The notes: generated from the sequence alone by a model not told the origin. Counted from the stretch's first letter, positions 9,219 through 17,637 are shown. The stretch is 64,000 nt of DNA from Thermithiobacillus tepidarius DSM 3134 (GCF_000423825.1 NZ_AUIS01000004.1:124001-188000), one strand, 5' to 3'. Numbers and translations: made by a program.

Positions 9219-9395
9219 TCAATGCAGCGTGGGCTCGGCTTCGTAAAAGCGATCGCGATACAGGAAGTACAGACGCTCCACCACTTCGGGCGGCAGGCTT
9301 TCGACGCAGAAGGCGAGGGCCTCCTCGTAGAGCTGGCTGTCCTCGTCGCTGCTGACCAATACCTCCACGGCTTGCTGAAAGGATCGGAACCGCAT
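9219..9395 (-). CDS. 58-residue acidic protein of unknown function, copy A
   Basis: First gene of a tandem pair on the minus strand, 49 bases ahead of its paralogue. Begins MRFRSFQQAVEVLVSSDEDS and ends YRDRFYEAEPTLH. Substitutions relative to copy B are mostly conservative (I/V, D/E, Y/F), with AGGAG properly spaced before the ATG at 9395. The pattern suggests a compact two- or three-helix domain. No catalytic motif, signal peptide or membrane segment is seen. It may be a small regulator or adaptor; no function can be assigned from sequence. Confidence 0.82.
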   Translation of the reverse strand: MRFRSFQQAVEVLVSSDEDSQLYEEALAFCVESLPPEVVERLYFLYRDRFYEAEPTLH

Positions 9396-9559
9396 CGCGT
9401 CACTCCTGGTAATCGGCGGAAATGTAGTCTTAGACTGCATGCGGCGGGGCAAGTTTGGCATCATGGGCGGAATTCGCCGTTGCCTCCGGCTTAGGTCGGA
9501 TCGAAGCGCCTTGCCGACTTTGGCTATAACAAAGCCTGACTGCCATTCAGGAGGCGCCG

Positions 9560-9745
9560 GTGCTCAAGCCCTTTGCGTTCATCAACCATTTCGCCCATCC
9601 CCTGTCCACCTTTTCCTGGGCTGAAAAAAGCGAGCTGGACGGCTGCGGCAAGCCTCTGCCGACCGCATCCGAAGACACCGCGCACTTCCATGACGGCCAC
9701 GCGGACGATCCCAAGTACCGGGATGCCGGCGAGCACGGTGCCTGA
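9560..9745 (+). CDS. Possible small protein of 61 residues
   Basis: A GTG-started frame with an excellent ribosome binding site (AGGAGG ending 5 bases before the GTG). The product starts MLKPFAFINHFAHPLSTFSW and has a His/Asp-rich second half (HFHDGHADD). No family is recognised. The ribosome binding site and the lack of a competing gene argue for it; small size and absence of a homologue to compare against argue for caution. The following bases up to 9920 contain nothing else that I can identify. Confidence 0.4.
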   Translation: MLKPFAFINHFAHPLSTFSWAEKSELDGCGKPLPTASEDTAHFHDGHADDPKYRDAGEHGA

Positions 9746-9920
9746 CCACCCTTGCGCCGGATCGAGCGGCCCTGGCAGGGCTTGGCCGCCCCGGTCCGTC
9801 GGCTGACGCCATCCGGCAGCAATCCCGCGCACTCGGTCCTCGCCGGGCCCCTGCGCTTGTCGCTCCGTTCCTCCGGCTGTGCTATATCCTGCAGAGATCC
9901 CTTGCGACAGGGTGCGCCAC

Positions 9921-11075
9921 ATGGATAAGCGCGTAAAGCCGGAGGCAGACTGGGACGAGCGCCTGTTCCGGGTGCTAGTCCGGATCATCCTGCTCGCCGC
10001 CGCCGTCTATGTGCTGCTGCAGTTTCTGGCGGCCATCACCTACGTGCTGCTGTTCTTCGCCTTCGTGCTGGTGTTCAGCGTGGCCCTGAACCCGCCGGTG
10101 GTCTGGCTCGAGCGCCGGGGCGTTCCCCGGGTGGCGGGGGCCCTGCTGGTGGCCCTGGCGGGACTGCTGCTGGCCGCGCTGCTCGGCTGGCTGGTCGTGC
10201 CCGATCTGATCACCCAGGTCACCGGCCTGGTGGAAAACCTGCCCCAGTACGCCGCCGCCCTGGCGCAGCGGCTGTCCCGCCTGATGGCGGACTACCCGGA
10301 CGTGCAGCAGCGCCTGCAGGCCCAATTCGATGCCTACGCCGCCGAGCGCCTGATTCCTTCCGTGCAGACCCTGCTGATCAAGGTCGGCCAGTATTCCCTG
10401 TCCTTCTTCAACGCGCTGGTCTTCGGCATCCTGCTCTTCAGCACCGTCGTCTACGCCCTGATCAATCCCCGGCCGCTGTTGCAGGGTTACCTGCTCATGA
10501 TGCCGGACCGCTGGCGCGACGCGGCCGCCCGCGCCTTCAGCCGCGGCGCCAAGATCGTCAACGGCTGGATCTGGTCGAACATCATCGTGGGCGGCATCGA
10601 GGGCGTGGCCGCGGCCATCTTCCTGGCGATCATGGAGGTGCCGGGCGCGGTCCTGTGGGGCGTGCTGGCCTTCTTCGCCGAGATGGTGCCGCGCCTGGGT
10701 CCCTACCTGGCTGCCCTCCCGCCGATCCTGGTGGCGCTGGCGGTCGATCCCATGACCGCCCTGTGGGTGGCCATCTTCTACGTGGTGCTGCAGGAGATCA
10801 GCGGCGACTTCATCGCGCCGCAGATCCGCTCGTCGCAGATGAACATCCACCCGGTGACCCAGCTCTTCGTGCTGCTCGCCATGACCGCGGTCTTCGGCTT
10901 GGTCGGCGCCCTCATCGCCCTGCCCATCACCGGCTTCCTCACCGCCTACTACGAGGAGTTCTATGTCTACCGCCAATCCGCGGACGCCCGCCTGCAGGCG
11001 CGCATCGACGCCATGCTGAGCGGACGCATCGAGGACGACGCGCAGGCGCGGGAGCAGCCGCCGGATCGCGGGTGA
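9921..11075 (+). CDS. AI-2E family (PerM/YdiK-like) membrane transporter
   Basis: A 384-residue polytopic inner-membrane protein. Hydrophobic segments at about residues 16-60, 70-95, then a soluble stretch (about 95-160), and a C-terminal cluster of five or six helices containing the family features GGIEGVAAAIFLAIMEVPGA, PRLGPYLAALPPILVAL and SGDFIAPQIRSSQMNIHPVTQ. The superfamily includes autoinducer-2 exporters and Na+/H+ antiporters; the substrate here is not predictable. The start at 9921 gives the charged MDKRVKPEADWDERLFR leader before helix 1; the upstream in-frame ATG at 9879 is less plausible. Confidence 0.9.
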   Translation: MDKRVKPEADWDERLFRVLVRIILLAAAVYVLLQFLAAITYVLLFFAFVLVFSVALNPPVVWLERRGVPRVAGALLVALAGLLLAALLGWLVVPDLITQVTGLVENLPQYAAALAQRLSRLMADYPDVQQRLQAQFDAYAAERLIPSVQTLLIKVGQYSLSFFNALVFGILLFSTVVYALINPRPLLQGYLLMMPDRWRDAAARAFSRGAKIVNGWIWSNIIVGGIEGVAAAIFLAIMEVPGAVLWGVLAFFAEMVPRLGPYLAALPPILVALAVDPMTALWVAIFYVVLQEISGDFIAPQIRSSQMNIHPVTQLFVLLAMTAVFGLVGALIALPITGFLTAYYEEFYVYRQSADARLQARIDAMLSGRIEDDAQAREQPPDRG

Positions 11076-11088
11076 TGCGCTTGCATGG

Positions 11089-11110
11089 CCGCGGGCTTGC
11101 TTGCGCGCAA
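11089..11110 (+). repeat. Degenerate REP-like element
   Basis: CCGCGGGCTTGCTTGCGCGCAA lies in the gap between the AI-2E gene and moaD and resembles the intergenic REP-like palindromes elsewhere in the window, with mismatches in one arm. Confidence 0.35.
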
Positions 11111-11218
11111 CGGCTCCGTTCGCCCCGGGAAGGCCGGGATGAATAAATCCTCCGATAGTGCTAATGTGAAAGCGGTGCGGGGCGCCGCCCCGCGTGAGCG
11201 GATACGGACTCAACAGCC

Positions 11219-11467
11219 ATGATTCGAGTGAAATGCTTTGCCAGCGTGCGCGAGGAACTGGGCGTGGACGAACTGGCCCTGCCCCTGCCCCGGGCGGACG
11301 CCACGGTGGCCGACGTGCTCCAGGCCCTGCAGGCGCAGGCGGGCAAATCCCTGGCCCAGGCGCATCTCCTGGCCGCCGTGAACATGACCCATGTCGCCAT
11401 GGACGCGCCGGTCCAGGACGGCGACGAAGTGGCCTTCTTCCCGCCGGTGACCGGAGGTGGCGCATGA
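11219..11467 (+). CDS. moaD: Molybdopterin synthase small subunit MoaD
   Basis: An 82-residue ubiquitin-fold sulfur carrier that delivers sulfur for converting precursor Z to molybdopterin. Typical features are IRVKCFASVREELG at the start and DGDEVAFFPPVTGG near the end. The carboxylate that is thiolated in MoaD should be that of a terminal Gly-Gly; here two further residues (Gly-Ala) follow TGG before the stop, giving a GGGA end. This may need trimming or the start of moaE may be read over a shifted stop. The stop overlaps the ATG of moaE. Confidence 0.9.
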   Translation: MIRVKCFASVREELGVDELALPLPRADATVADVLQALQAQAGKSLAQAHLLAAVNMTHVAMDAPVQDGDEVAFFPPVTGGGA

Positions 11468-11964
11468 TCGTCAAGGTGCAGGCCGCAGATTTCGATCCTC
11501 AGGCGGAAATGGACGCCTTCCCGCCGGCCGCCATCCAGGGTGCCGGCGGCCAAGTGACCTTCGTCGGCCTGGTGCGCGATTACAGCGAGGCGAGCGATAT
11601 CCTCGCCATGGAGATCGAGCATTATCCCGGCATGACCGAGCGGGAACTGCAGCGCGTCTGCACCGAGGCGCAGCAGCGCTACGACATCCTGGACAGCCTG
11701 GTGATCCACCGCCACGGTCGCCTGCTGCCCACCGACCGCATCGTTCAGGTGACCGTCTGGGCCCGGCACCGGGCGGCGGCCTTCGACGCCTGCCGCTACA
11801 TCATCGACGAACTCAAGACCCGCGCGCCGTTCTGGAAGAAGGAAGTCACCCCCGCCGGCCAGCGCTGGGTCACTGACTGCCCCGGCTGCCGCGCCGGCAG
11901 CCACGGCCATGGCCACACCCACCTCGGCCCCGCCCACCGCCACCGCGCCGGCGGGGAGGGCTGA
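11464..11964 (+). CDS. moaE: Molybdopterin synthase catalytic subunit MoaE
   Basis: A 166-residue MoaE, which with MoaD forms the heterotetrameric molybdopterin synthase. Family motifs: GGQVTFVGLVRDYSE (residues about 28-42), MEIEHYPGMTERELQ, IHRHGRL, the Arg/Ala-rich WARHRAAAFDACRYIIDELK and the catalytic-lysine segment RAPFWKKEV. A C-terminal extension after WVTDCPGC is rich in His and Gly (GSHGHGHTHLG), which could bind metal or be a tail of low significance. Coupled to moaD by a 4-base overlap. Other molybdenum cofactor genes are not in the window. Confidence 0.95.
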   Translation: MIVKVQAADFDPQAEMDAFPPAAIQGAGGQVTFVGLVRDYSEASDILAMEIEHYPGMTERELQRVCTEAQQRYDILDSLVIHRHGRLLPTDRIVQVTVWARHRAAAFDACRYIIDELKTRAPFWKKEVTPAGQRWVTDCPGCRAGSHGHGHTHLGPAHRHRAGGEG

Positions 11965-12016
11965 GGCCGGGCGCGGCCTCGACGACAGTTTTCAGGCAAT
12001 GCGAAGGGAGTGAATC

Positions 12017-12502
12017 ATGCCGTCCTTTGACGTGGTTTCCAAGGTCGATCTGCAGGAAGTGGACAACGCCGTGAACCAGACCATGAAGGAGATCGGCACC
12101 CGCTACGACTTCAAGGGCTCCAAGGCCAAGGTGGAGCGCAACGAGGAGGAACTGCTGCTGAGCGCCGAGGACGACTACAAGCTCGGCCAGCTCCTGGACC
12201 TGCTCAGCACCCGCCTGGTCAAGCGCGGCATCGACCTCAAGGCCCTCGATCTCGGCAAGGTGGAGAATGCCGCCGGCAACACCGTGCGCCAGAAGATCAA
12301 GGTCAAGGTCGGCGTGGAGACCGAAACCGGCAAGAAGATCATCAAGCACCTCAAGGATACCAAGCTCAAGGTCCAGGCCTCGATCCAGGGCGACCAGGTG
12401 CGGGTGACCGGCAAGAGCCGGGACGACCTGCAGGCGGCCATTGCGGAACTGCGGGGGCAGGACTTCAATCTGCCGCTGCAGTTCGTGAATTTCCGGGATT
12501 GA
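12017..12502 (+). CDS. YajQ family nucleotide-binding protein
   Basis: A 161-residue protein matching the YajQ/UPF0234 family along its full length ([20 protein letters not shown] at the start, ending [14 protein letters not shown]). The family has two ferredoxin-like folds; members bind nucleotides, and a Xanthomonas member binds cyclic di-GMP and acts with a transcription factor. The start ATG has a GAAGGGAG ribosome binding site. Nothing here shows which role applies. After the stop there is no convincing U-tract terminator. Confidence 0.93.
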   Translation: MPSFDVVSKVDLQEVDNAVNQTMKEIGTRYDFKGSKAKVERNEEELLLSAEDDYKLGQLLDLLSTRLVKRGIDLKALDLGKVENAAGNTVRQKIKVKVGVETETGKKIIKHLKDTKLKVQASIQGDQVRVTGKSRDDLQAAIAELRGQDFNLPLQFVNFRD

Positions 12503-12660
12503 GGGGAAAGCGTTCCCCACTTTGGGGCACTTGCCCCCCGTTTCAATCTGGATAATCGGGAAGGACAGGCCAAGGGCGCCAATGGCCTGAACGCACGTCC
12601 GCCACAGGCCTGTGTGCCTGTGTTCGACCCCGTGCAAGGCGCTGACCGGGTGAGGGGAAT

Positions 12661-12679
12661 ATGGCCGGCGCCCGGCCAT
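12661..12679. repeat. Perfect GC-rich hairpin in the yajQ-leuA gap
   Basis: ATGGCCGG-CGC-CCGGCCAT can form an 8-base-pair stem with a 3-base loop. There is no following U tract. It lies in the 460-base stretch 12503-12968, in which I see no supportable gene, only this hairpin and the REP-like element at 12712. Confidence 0.4.
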
Positions 12680-12711
12680 TGCCCCTGGGCCGCGCTGCCG
12701 CCTCCAGCCGT

Positions 12712-12734
12712 GGGAGCGGGCTTGCCCGCGATCC
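12712..12734 (+). repeat. REP-like palindrome
   Basis: GGGAGCGGGCTTGCCCGCGA is the best-preserved copy of the window's REP-like family, with the arms GCGGGC and GCCCGC. It lies alone in the yajQ-leuA gap. The motif closely resembles REP elements of pseudomonads. Confidence 0.6.
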
Positions 12735-12968
12735 GGTGACGACTGATGCATCCGATCATGGGCTTGCCCGTTCCTGCAAGCCAGGATGCCAGCCCGGCAG
12801 CGTTTGGCACGGTACCAAGTTGGCGTGCCCCGGACACCCGCCTCCCTCGGGGAAAGGGCAGGGGAGGGCCTGTCGCTGGAGTGTGAGCTGCTCTCCAGCC
12901 GATTTCCAGATCCATTGCCCGCGCACGATCACTTGCACACTGCCAAAGCCTTGCGCTAAGATTTTTTC

Positions 12969-13097
12969 ATGAATCCGCAGATTATCCAGGCCCATTCCGT
13001 CACCTGCCATCCCCAGCGCTGGCGGCCGGCCTGCGCCTCGGCCTTGCACCTCAGCCTGCCCCTCGTGTTCGCCGGTCTGCTGCTACCCTACGGGTAG
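12969..13097 (+). other. Possible leuA leader peptide (42 codons)
   Basis: A short frame beginning MNPQIIQAHSVTC and ending VFAGLLLPYG lies 84 bases ahead of leuA. It holds seven Leu codons in its last 19 sense codons, three consecutive (CTG CTG CTA), as in leader peptides that sense leucyl-tRNA. The Leu run coincides with a possible small hairpin (CTACCC-TAC-GGGTAG, 13083-13097). Against it: no ribosome binding site before the ATG and no clear U-tract terminator before leuA. Confidence 0.3.
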
Positions 13098-13181
13098 AGC
13101 GACTGCATCCACACTTCCCCTCGGGGATCCAAGCACAACAATTCATGGCGCCGTGAGGCGTACTTCGTCATGGAGCATGAC

Positions 13182-14714
13182 ATGAGCGAACACTTGATTA
13201 TTTTCGACACCACCCTGCGCGACGGCGAGCAGTCGCCGGGCGCGGCGATGACCCGGGACGACAAGATCCGCATCGCCAAGGCCCTGGAGCGCCTGCGGGT
13301 GGACGTGATCGAGGCGGGCTTTCCGGCGGCCAGCAACGGCGACTTCGAGGCGGTGCGGGCGGTGGCGGAGGCGGTGAAGGACAGCCGCATCTGCGGCCTG
13401 GCCCGGGCGCGGGAGCAGGACATCACCCGGGCCGGCGAGGCCCTGAAGCCGGCCGCCGCCAACCGCATCCATACTTTCATCGCCACCAGCCCGATCCACA
13501 TGCAGGCCAAGCTGCGCATGAGCCCGGAGCAGGTGCTGGAGGCGGCGGTGGCGGCGGTGAAGCTGGCGCGCCGCTTCGTGGAGGACGTGGAGTTCTCCCC
13601 GGAGGACGCGGGCCGCTCGGATGAGGATTTCCTGTGCCGGGTGATCGAGGCGGTCATCGAGGCCGGCGCCCGCACCATCAACATTCCCGACACGGTGGGC
13701 TACAACCTGCCGGACCGCTTTGGGCGCCTGATCCGCAATTTGCGCGAGCGCATCCCCAACGCCGACAAGGCGGTGTTCTCGGTGCACTGCCACAATGACC
13801 TGGGCCTGGCGGTGGCCAACTCGCTGGCGGCGGTGCAGAACGGCGCGCGCCAGGTGGAGTGCACCATCAACGGCCTGGGCGAGCGCGCCGGCAACGCGGC
13901 CCTCGAGGAGATCGTGATGGCGGTGCGCACGCGCCGGGATCTCTTCACCTGTGACACGCGCATCGACACCACCCAGATCGTGCCGGCCAGCAAGCTGGTG
14001 TCCAGCATCACCGGCTTTCCGGTGCAGCCCAACAAGGCCATTGTCGGCGCCAACGCCTTCGCCCACGAGTCGGGCATCCACCAGGACGGCGTGCTCAAGC
14101 ACCGCGAGACCTATGAGATCATGCGCGCCGAGGACGTGGGCTGGAGCACCAACCGCATCTCGCTGGGCAAGCTCTCGGGCCGTGCCGCCTTCCGCTCGCG
14201 CCTGCAGGAGCTGGGCATCGCCCTGGGCGAGGAGGAGTTGAACCTGGCCTTCGCCCGCTTCAAGGATCTGGCCGACCGCAAGGCCGAAATTTTCGATGAG
14301 GATCTGCAGGCGCTGATCAGCACCGAGGTGCACGCCGGCCTGACCGAGCATTACCGCCTGGGCTATCTGCGCGTCTGCTCGGAGATGGGCACGCGCCCGG
14401 AAGCCACCGTGGAGCTCCTGGTCGACGGCGTGGAGAAGACCGCGCGTGCCCACGGCGGCGGACCGGTGGACGCGGCCTTCAAGGCCATCGAGTCCATCGC
14501 CCAGTCCGGCGCCACGTTGCTGCTTTATTCGGTCAATGCCATCACCACCGGCACCGACGCCCAGGGCGAGGTGACGGTGCGCCTGGAGAAGGACGGCCGC
14601 GCCGTGAACGGACAGGGGGCGGACACGGACATCGTGATCGCCAGCGCCAAGGCCTATCTCAATGCCTTGAACCGCCTGGCCCAGCCGATCGCCCGCCAGC
14701 ATCCGCAGTTGTAG
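13182..14714 (+). CDS. leuA: 2-isopropylmalate synthase LeuA
   Basis: A 510-residue enzyme that condenses acetyl-CoA with 2-oxoisovalerate, the first committed step of leucine synthesis. The catalytic TIM barrel opens with [19 protein letters not shown]; metal-binding [17 protein letters not shown] and [17 protein letters not shown] are present, as is [20 protein letters not shown]. The C-terminal regulatory domain (about residues 390-510) for leucine feedback is complete. ATG 13182 is favoured over ATG 13170 because GGAG lies 6 bases before it. Transcribed alone and closed by a strong terminator. The gap upstream may hold leucine-responsive control. Confidence 0.97.
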   Translation: MSEHLIIFDTTLRDGEQSPGAAMTRDDKIRIAKALERLRVDVIEAGFPAASNGDFEAVRAVAEAVKDSRICGLARAREQDITRAGEALKPAAANRIHTFIATSPIHMQAKLRMSPEQVLEAAVAAVKLARRFVEDVEFSPEDAGRSDEDFLCRVIEAVIEAGARTINIPDTVGYNLPDRFGRLIRNLRERIPNADKAVFSVHCHNDLGLAVANSLAAVQNGARQVECTINGLGERAGNAALEEIVMAVRTRRDLFTCDTRIDTTQIVPASKLVSSITGFPVQPNKAIVGANAFAHESGIHQDGVLKHRETYEIMRAEDVGWSTNRISLGKLSGRAAFRSRLQELGIALGEEELNLAFARFKDLADRKAEIFDEDLQALISTEVHAGLTEHYRLGYLRVCSEMGTRPEATVELLVDGVEKTARAHGGGPVDAAFKAIESIAQSGATLLLYSVNAITTGTDAQGEVTVRLEKDGRAVNGQGADTDIVIASAKAYLNALNRLAQPIARQHPQL

Positions 14715-14737
14715 CGGGCGAGCTGGCCGCAAATCGG

Positions 14738-14765
14738 GGAATGGTCCGCGGACCATTCCTTTTTT
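14738..14765 (+). terminator. Rho-independent terminator of leuA
   Basis: A 22-base perfect palindrome (arms GGAATGGTCC and GGACCATTCC) is followed directly by six Ts. It starts 23 bases after the leuA stop. The best-formed intrinsic terminator in the window. Confidence 0.9.
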
Positions 14766-14897
14766 GCGTCCTGTCGCCCGTCCAGGAGTCCGGTCCTTGC
14801 CGGAACGGCGGACTTCTCCTATCTACTAGGGTGATCTCTGCTCTGCAAAGCTCGTCAAGGACAGCAACAACCAAAAAACAACCGGGCGGCCTGGCAC

Positions 14898-15689
14898 ATG
14901 GATTCCTCCTTCGATCTCTCCGGCACTTTGCTGGACATCGTCAACTACGCCCTCAGTCTGGATCTGAGCGGGCGCCTGCCCATTGCCGATGCCCACGGCA
15001 ACGCGGGCTGGCTGCTCTTTGCCGGGCGCCGGCTGCGCAACGTCATCCTGGGGGAGACGGAGGGGCAGGAGGCGCTGCGCGCGCTGGCCGGCGGCGCCCA
15101 GGTCAATTGCAGCTTCGACGAGGCGCTGGCGGGCGAGGAGGGCGGGCCGCTGAGTCTGGATTACGCGGCGCTGCGCGAGGTGCTGGAGCGCCTGCAGCAG
15201 GAAACCGCTCCCCGGCGCCGCAAAATCCTGCCCAAGGAGAAGCTCGAACCGCGCCGGGTCAGCCCGGCGGCCGGGCGGCTGCCGGCGGGCCCCGCCTTTC
15301 CGGCTCTGCCCAAGGACGTGTTTCCCAACGATCGGGACGTGCGCGTCTTCGGCACCATCATCGGCGACCGGGTGCAGTGCTATGCGGTCAACATGGCCAG
15401 TTTGCCGGCCCAAAAACTGCGCCTGCTGATCCGACAGATCCGCAATCATGCCGAGAGCGCCCGGGAGCTGGCCGCCTATCTGCCCGACCGGGAAACGGCG
15501 GACCGGCGCTACACCCAGATCGTGGAAGTGCCCGGCAATCTGCTGGGCGTGCTGCAAGAGGACGGCATCCCCTGGACCCTCTTCGTCGTCTGCCGCAAGC
15601 CGGACGTGCTCGGCCATACCCTGCTGCTGGGCCGCCTGGAAATGTTGATTCACCGCCTGAACAATTCTGCAAGCGAGAACGAGGCATGA
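14898..15689 (+). CDS. DUF4388 (PATAN-like) protein, partner of a small GTPase
   Basis: A 263-residue cytoplasmic protein. Residues 1-75 fit the DUF4388/PATAN pattern (LSGTLLDIVNYALSLDLSGR, WLLFAGRRLRNVILGETEG, then EALRALAGGAQVNCSFDEA). A basic, Pro-rich linker follows (about 90-135), then a second alpha/beta domain (about 138-260) of unknown type that could be roadblock-like. The stop overlaps the ATG of the GTPase gene, so the pair is coupled. PATAN domains in other bacteria act as adaptors near signalling GTPases and response regulators in motility and polarity. No direct evidence of function. Confidence 0.7.
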   Translation: MDSSFDLSGTLLDIVNYALSLDLSGRLPIADAHGNAGWLLFAGRRLRNVILGETEGQEALRALAGGAQVNCSFDEALAGEEGGPLSLDYAALREVLERLQQETAPRRRKILPKEKLEPRRVSPAAGRLPAGPAFPALPKDVFPNDRDVRVFGTIIGDRVQCYAVNMASLPAQKLRLLIRQIRNHAESARELAAYLPDRETADRRYTQIVEVPGNLLGVLQEDGIPWTLFVVCRKPDVLGHTLLLGRLEMLIHRLNNSASENEA

Positions 15690-16261
15690 GCATCACCGCT
15701 GAAAACAGTGCGTCGGCCGCCCGGCGGCAGCGCCCGAAGATCGTCTTCACCGGCAGCGTGGGTGCCGGCAAGACCACCGCCCTGAAGACCATCAGCAGCA
15801 TCCCGCCGGTGACCACCGACGTGCGGGCCTCCGAAGCGGAGGTGCTGGCCGTCAAGGACGAGACCACGGTGGCCATGGACTACGGCCACCTGATGCTGGC
15901 CAGCGGCGTGAAGGTGGACCTCTATGCGACGCCCGGACAGGAACGCTTCTCGTTCATGTGGGACATCCTCGGCAAGGGCAGCACCGGACTGATCCTGCTG
16001 GCGGACGCCAGCCGCCCCGACCCGCTGGCCGATCTGGCTTTCTTCCTGGAGCGTTTCCGTCCCATCGTCCGGGACGCACCGATGGCGGTGGGCATCACCA
16101 AGGCGGATGAGGGCGCGGGCGCGGTGGAGCCGCTGCAGCAATACCTGAAGCAGCTCGACCCGCCCGTGCCGGCTGTTGCCGTGGACGCCCGCGAGGCCGT
16201 GCAGGTCAAGCGCTTGGTCTTTTCCCTCCTGCTGCGCATCGATCCCGGGCTGCTGCGCTAG
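15686..16261 (+). CDS. Small Ras-like (MglA/ArfS-type) GTPase
   Basis: A 191-residue P-loop GTPase. G1/Walker A is FTGSVGAGKTTALK (residues 21-34), the G3 region reads YATPGQERFSFMWDIL where Ras proteins have DTAGQE, and G4 is GITKADEG, with TKAD in place of NKxD. This is the pattern of bacterial single-domain GTPases related to MglA. No signal peptide or membrane anchor. It overlaps the preceding DUF4388 gene by four bases; in known systems such GTPases are paired with a roadblock protein as regulator, so the upstream protein may be its activating partner. Confidence 0.85.
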   Translation: MSITAENSASAARRQRPKIVFTGSVGAGKTTALKTISSIPPVTTDVRASEAEVLAVKDETTVAMDYGHLMLASGVKVDLYATPGQERFSFMWDILGKGSTGLILLADASRPDPLADLAFFLERFRPIVRDAPMAVGITKADEGAGAVEPLQQYLKQLDPPVPAVAVDAREAVQVKRLVFSLLLRIDPGLLR

Positions 16262-16282
16262 CACGGCCCAGTCCAGCCGTCC

Positions 16283-16951
16283 TTATCCCCGTCGCGCCTG
16301 CCGCTCCGCCTTCAGCAGCGGCTGCAGGCTGCGCCACACCGTGTCGCTCAGGATGCGCTGACCCCTGGCGTTGGGGTGGATGCCGTCATCCAGGTTCAGG
16401 CTTGCCTGGCCCGCCACCCCTTCGAGCAGGAAGGGCAGGAGGGGCACCTGATATTGGCGCGCCAGCTCGGGATAGATCTGCTGGAACTTATTGGCGTAGA
16501 CCGAGCCATAATTGGGGGGAATCCGCAGTCCCACCAGGAGCACCCGGGCGCCCGCCGCCTGGGACAGCTCGATCATGCGCGCGAGGTTGGCCCGGGTCTG
16601 GGACAGGGACAGCCCGCGCAACGCATCGTTGGCGCCCAATTCGAGAATGACGATCTGCGGGCGCTCCCGCGCCAGGGTGCGGGGCAGCCGCGCCAGTCCG
16701 CCCGCCGTGGTATCGCCGCTGATGCCCGCGTTCACCACGCGGTGGGGCAGGCGCGCGGCCTGCAGCCGCTGCTGCAGCAGGGCCGGCCAGGCCTGTTCCC
16801 GGGGCAGGCCGTAGCCGGCGGTGAGGCTGTCGCCGAAGGCCAGCACGAGCGGGGCTTCCCGCGCCGTGGCGGGGGCTGCGGACAGGAACATCAGGAGCAG
16901 CATCAGGATCAGATGCCGGCGGGCGAGCAGAGACGGTAAATTCACGGTCAT
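16283..16951 (-). CDS. tesA: SGNH/GDSL esterase, TesA-like (periplasmic)
   Basis: A 222-residue secreted hydrolase. An N-terminal signal peptide (hydrophobic LILMLLLMFLSAAPATA, probable cleavage after ATA, near residue 30) targets it to the periplasm. Catalytic blocks: Ser in LAFGDSLTAGYG, Gly in NAGISGDTTAGG, Asn in ELGANDALRG, and Asp/His in DDGIHPNARG. This is the thioesterase I / lysophospholipase L1 family, acting on acyl-CoA-like or phospholipid esters. It is divergent from the ABC transporter genes (11 bases between starts); the same divergent pairing of tesA with the ybbA-ybbP transporter is known in Escherichia coli. Confidence 0.95.
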   Translation of the reverse strand: MTVNLPSLLARRHLILMLLLMFLSAAPATAREAPLVLAFGDSLTAGYGLPREQAWPALLQQRLQAARLPHRVVNAGISGDTTAGGLARLPRTLARERPQIVILELGANDALRGLSLSQTRANLARMIELSQAAGARVLLVGLRIPPNYGSVYANKFQQIYPELARQYQVPLLPFLLEGVAGQASLNLDDGIHPNARGQRILSDTVWRSLQPLLKAERQARRG

Positions 16952-16962
16952 GGAGGTACCTG

Positions 16963-17637
16963 TTGTCCAGCATCCTGGAAGTGAGACACCTGGCGAAGGA
17001 GGTGGCCGACAGCGCCGGTGTCCTGGTGCTGTTGGAGAATATCAGCTTTTCCCTGCAGGCGGGCGAGAGCGTCGCTATCCAGGGGCCGTCGGGGGCCGGC
17101 AAGTCGACCTTGCTGGGCCTGCTGGCTGGCTTGGACCTGCCCACCCGCGGCCAAGTTCTGCTGAACGGGATCGATCTCTTCAAGCTGGACGAAAACGCGC
17201 GGGCGCGGCTGCGCGGCCAGTCCATCGGCTTCGTCTTCCAGTCTTTTCAGTTGCTGCCGTCCCTGACCGCCCTGGAGAACGTCATGCTGCCCCTGGAGCT
17301 GGCCGGGCGGCGCGACGCGCGGGCGCGGGCGCAGGAGATCCTGGAGCGGGTAGGCTTGGCGCAGCGGCTGTCGCATTATCCGGCCCAGCTTTCCGGGGGC
17401 GAGCAGCAGCGCGTCGCCGTGGCCCGCGCCTTCGCCCCCGAACCGCCTTTGCTCTTGGCCGATGAGCCGACCGGCAACCTGGACCAGGCCACCGGCGCCC
17501 GCATCGTGGACCTGCTCTTTTCCCTGAACCGGGAAAGGGCCGCCACCCTGGTGCTGGTCACCCACGACCCGGCGCTGGCCGGCCGCTGCGAACGGCAACT
17601 GCATTTGCAGGCCGGCCGCCTGCTGGAGGAGCGGTGA
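16963..17637 (+). CDS. ybbA: ABC transporter ATP-binding protein (YbbA/LolD-like)
   Basis: A 224-residue ATPase. Walker A GPSGAGKSTLLGLLAG, Q-loop FVFQSFQLLPSL, signature LSGGEQQRVAVARAF, Walker B LLLADEPTGNLD and switch His VLVTHD are all present. Sequence and length match the LolD/MacB group, whose partners are mechanotransmitting permeases. The start is a TTG; no better start lies nearby. The stop overlaps the GTG start of the permease gene. Proximity to tesA supports the YbbA assignment. Confidence 0.93.
   Translation: MSSILEVRHLAKEVADSAGVLVLLENISFSLQAGESVAIQGPSGAGKSTLLGLLAGLDLPTRGQVLLNGIDLFKLDENARARLRGQSIGFVFQSFQLLPSLTALENVMLPLELAGRRDARARAQEILERVGLAQRLSHYPAQLSGGEQQRVAVARAFAPEPPLLLADEPTGNLDQATGARIVDLLFSLNRERAATLVLVTHDPALAGRCERQLHLQAGRLLEER

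Noticed and set aside
12661-12972. 103-codon plus-strand frame between yajQ and leuA
   Set aside because: It begins inside a perfect hairpin, runs through a REP-like element and has no ribosome binding site.
13143-14756. Minus-strand frame opposite leuA (537 codons)
   Set aside because: Entirely antisense to a clear leuA gene; the composition is typical of a shadow frame.
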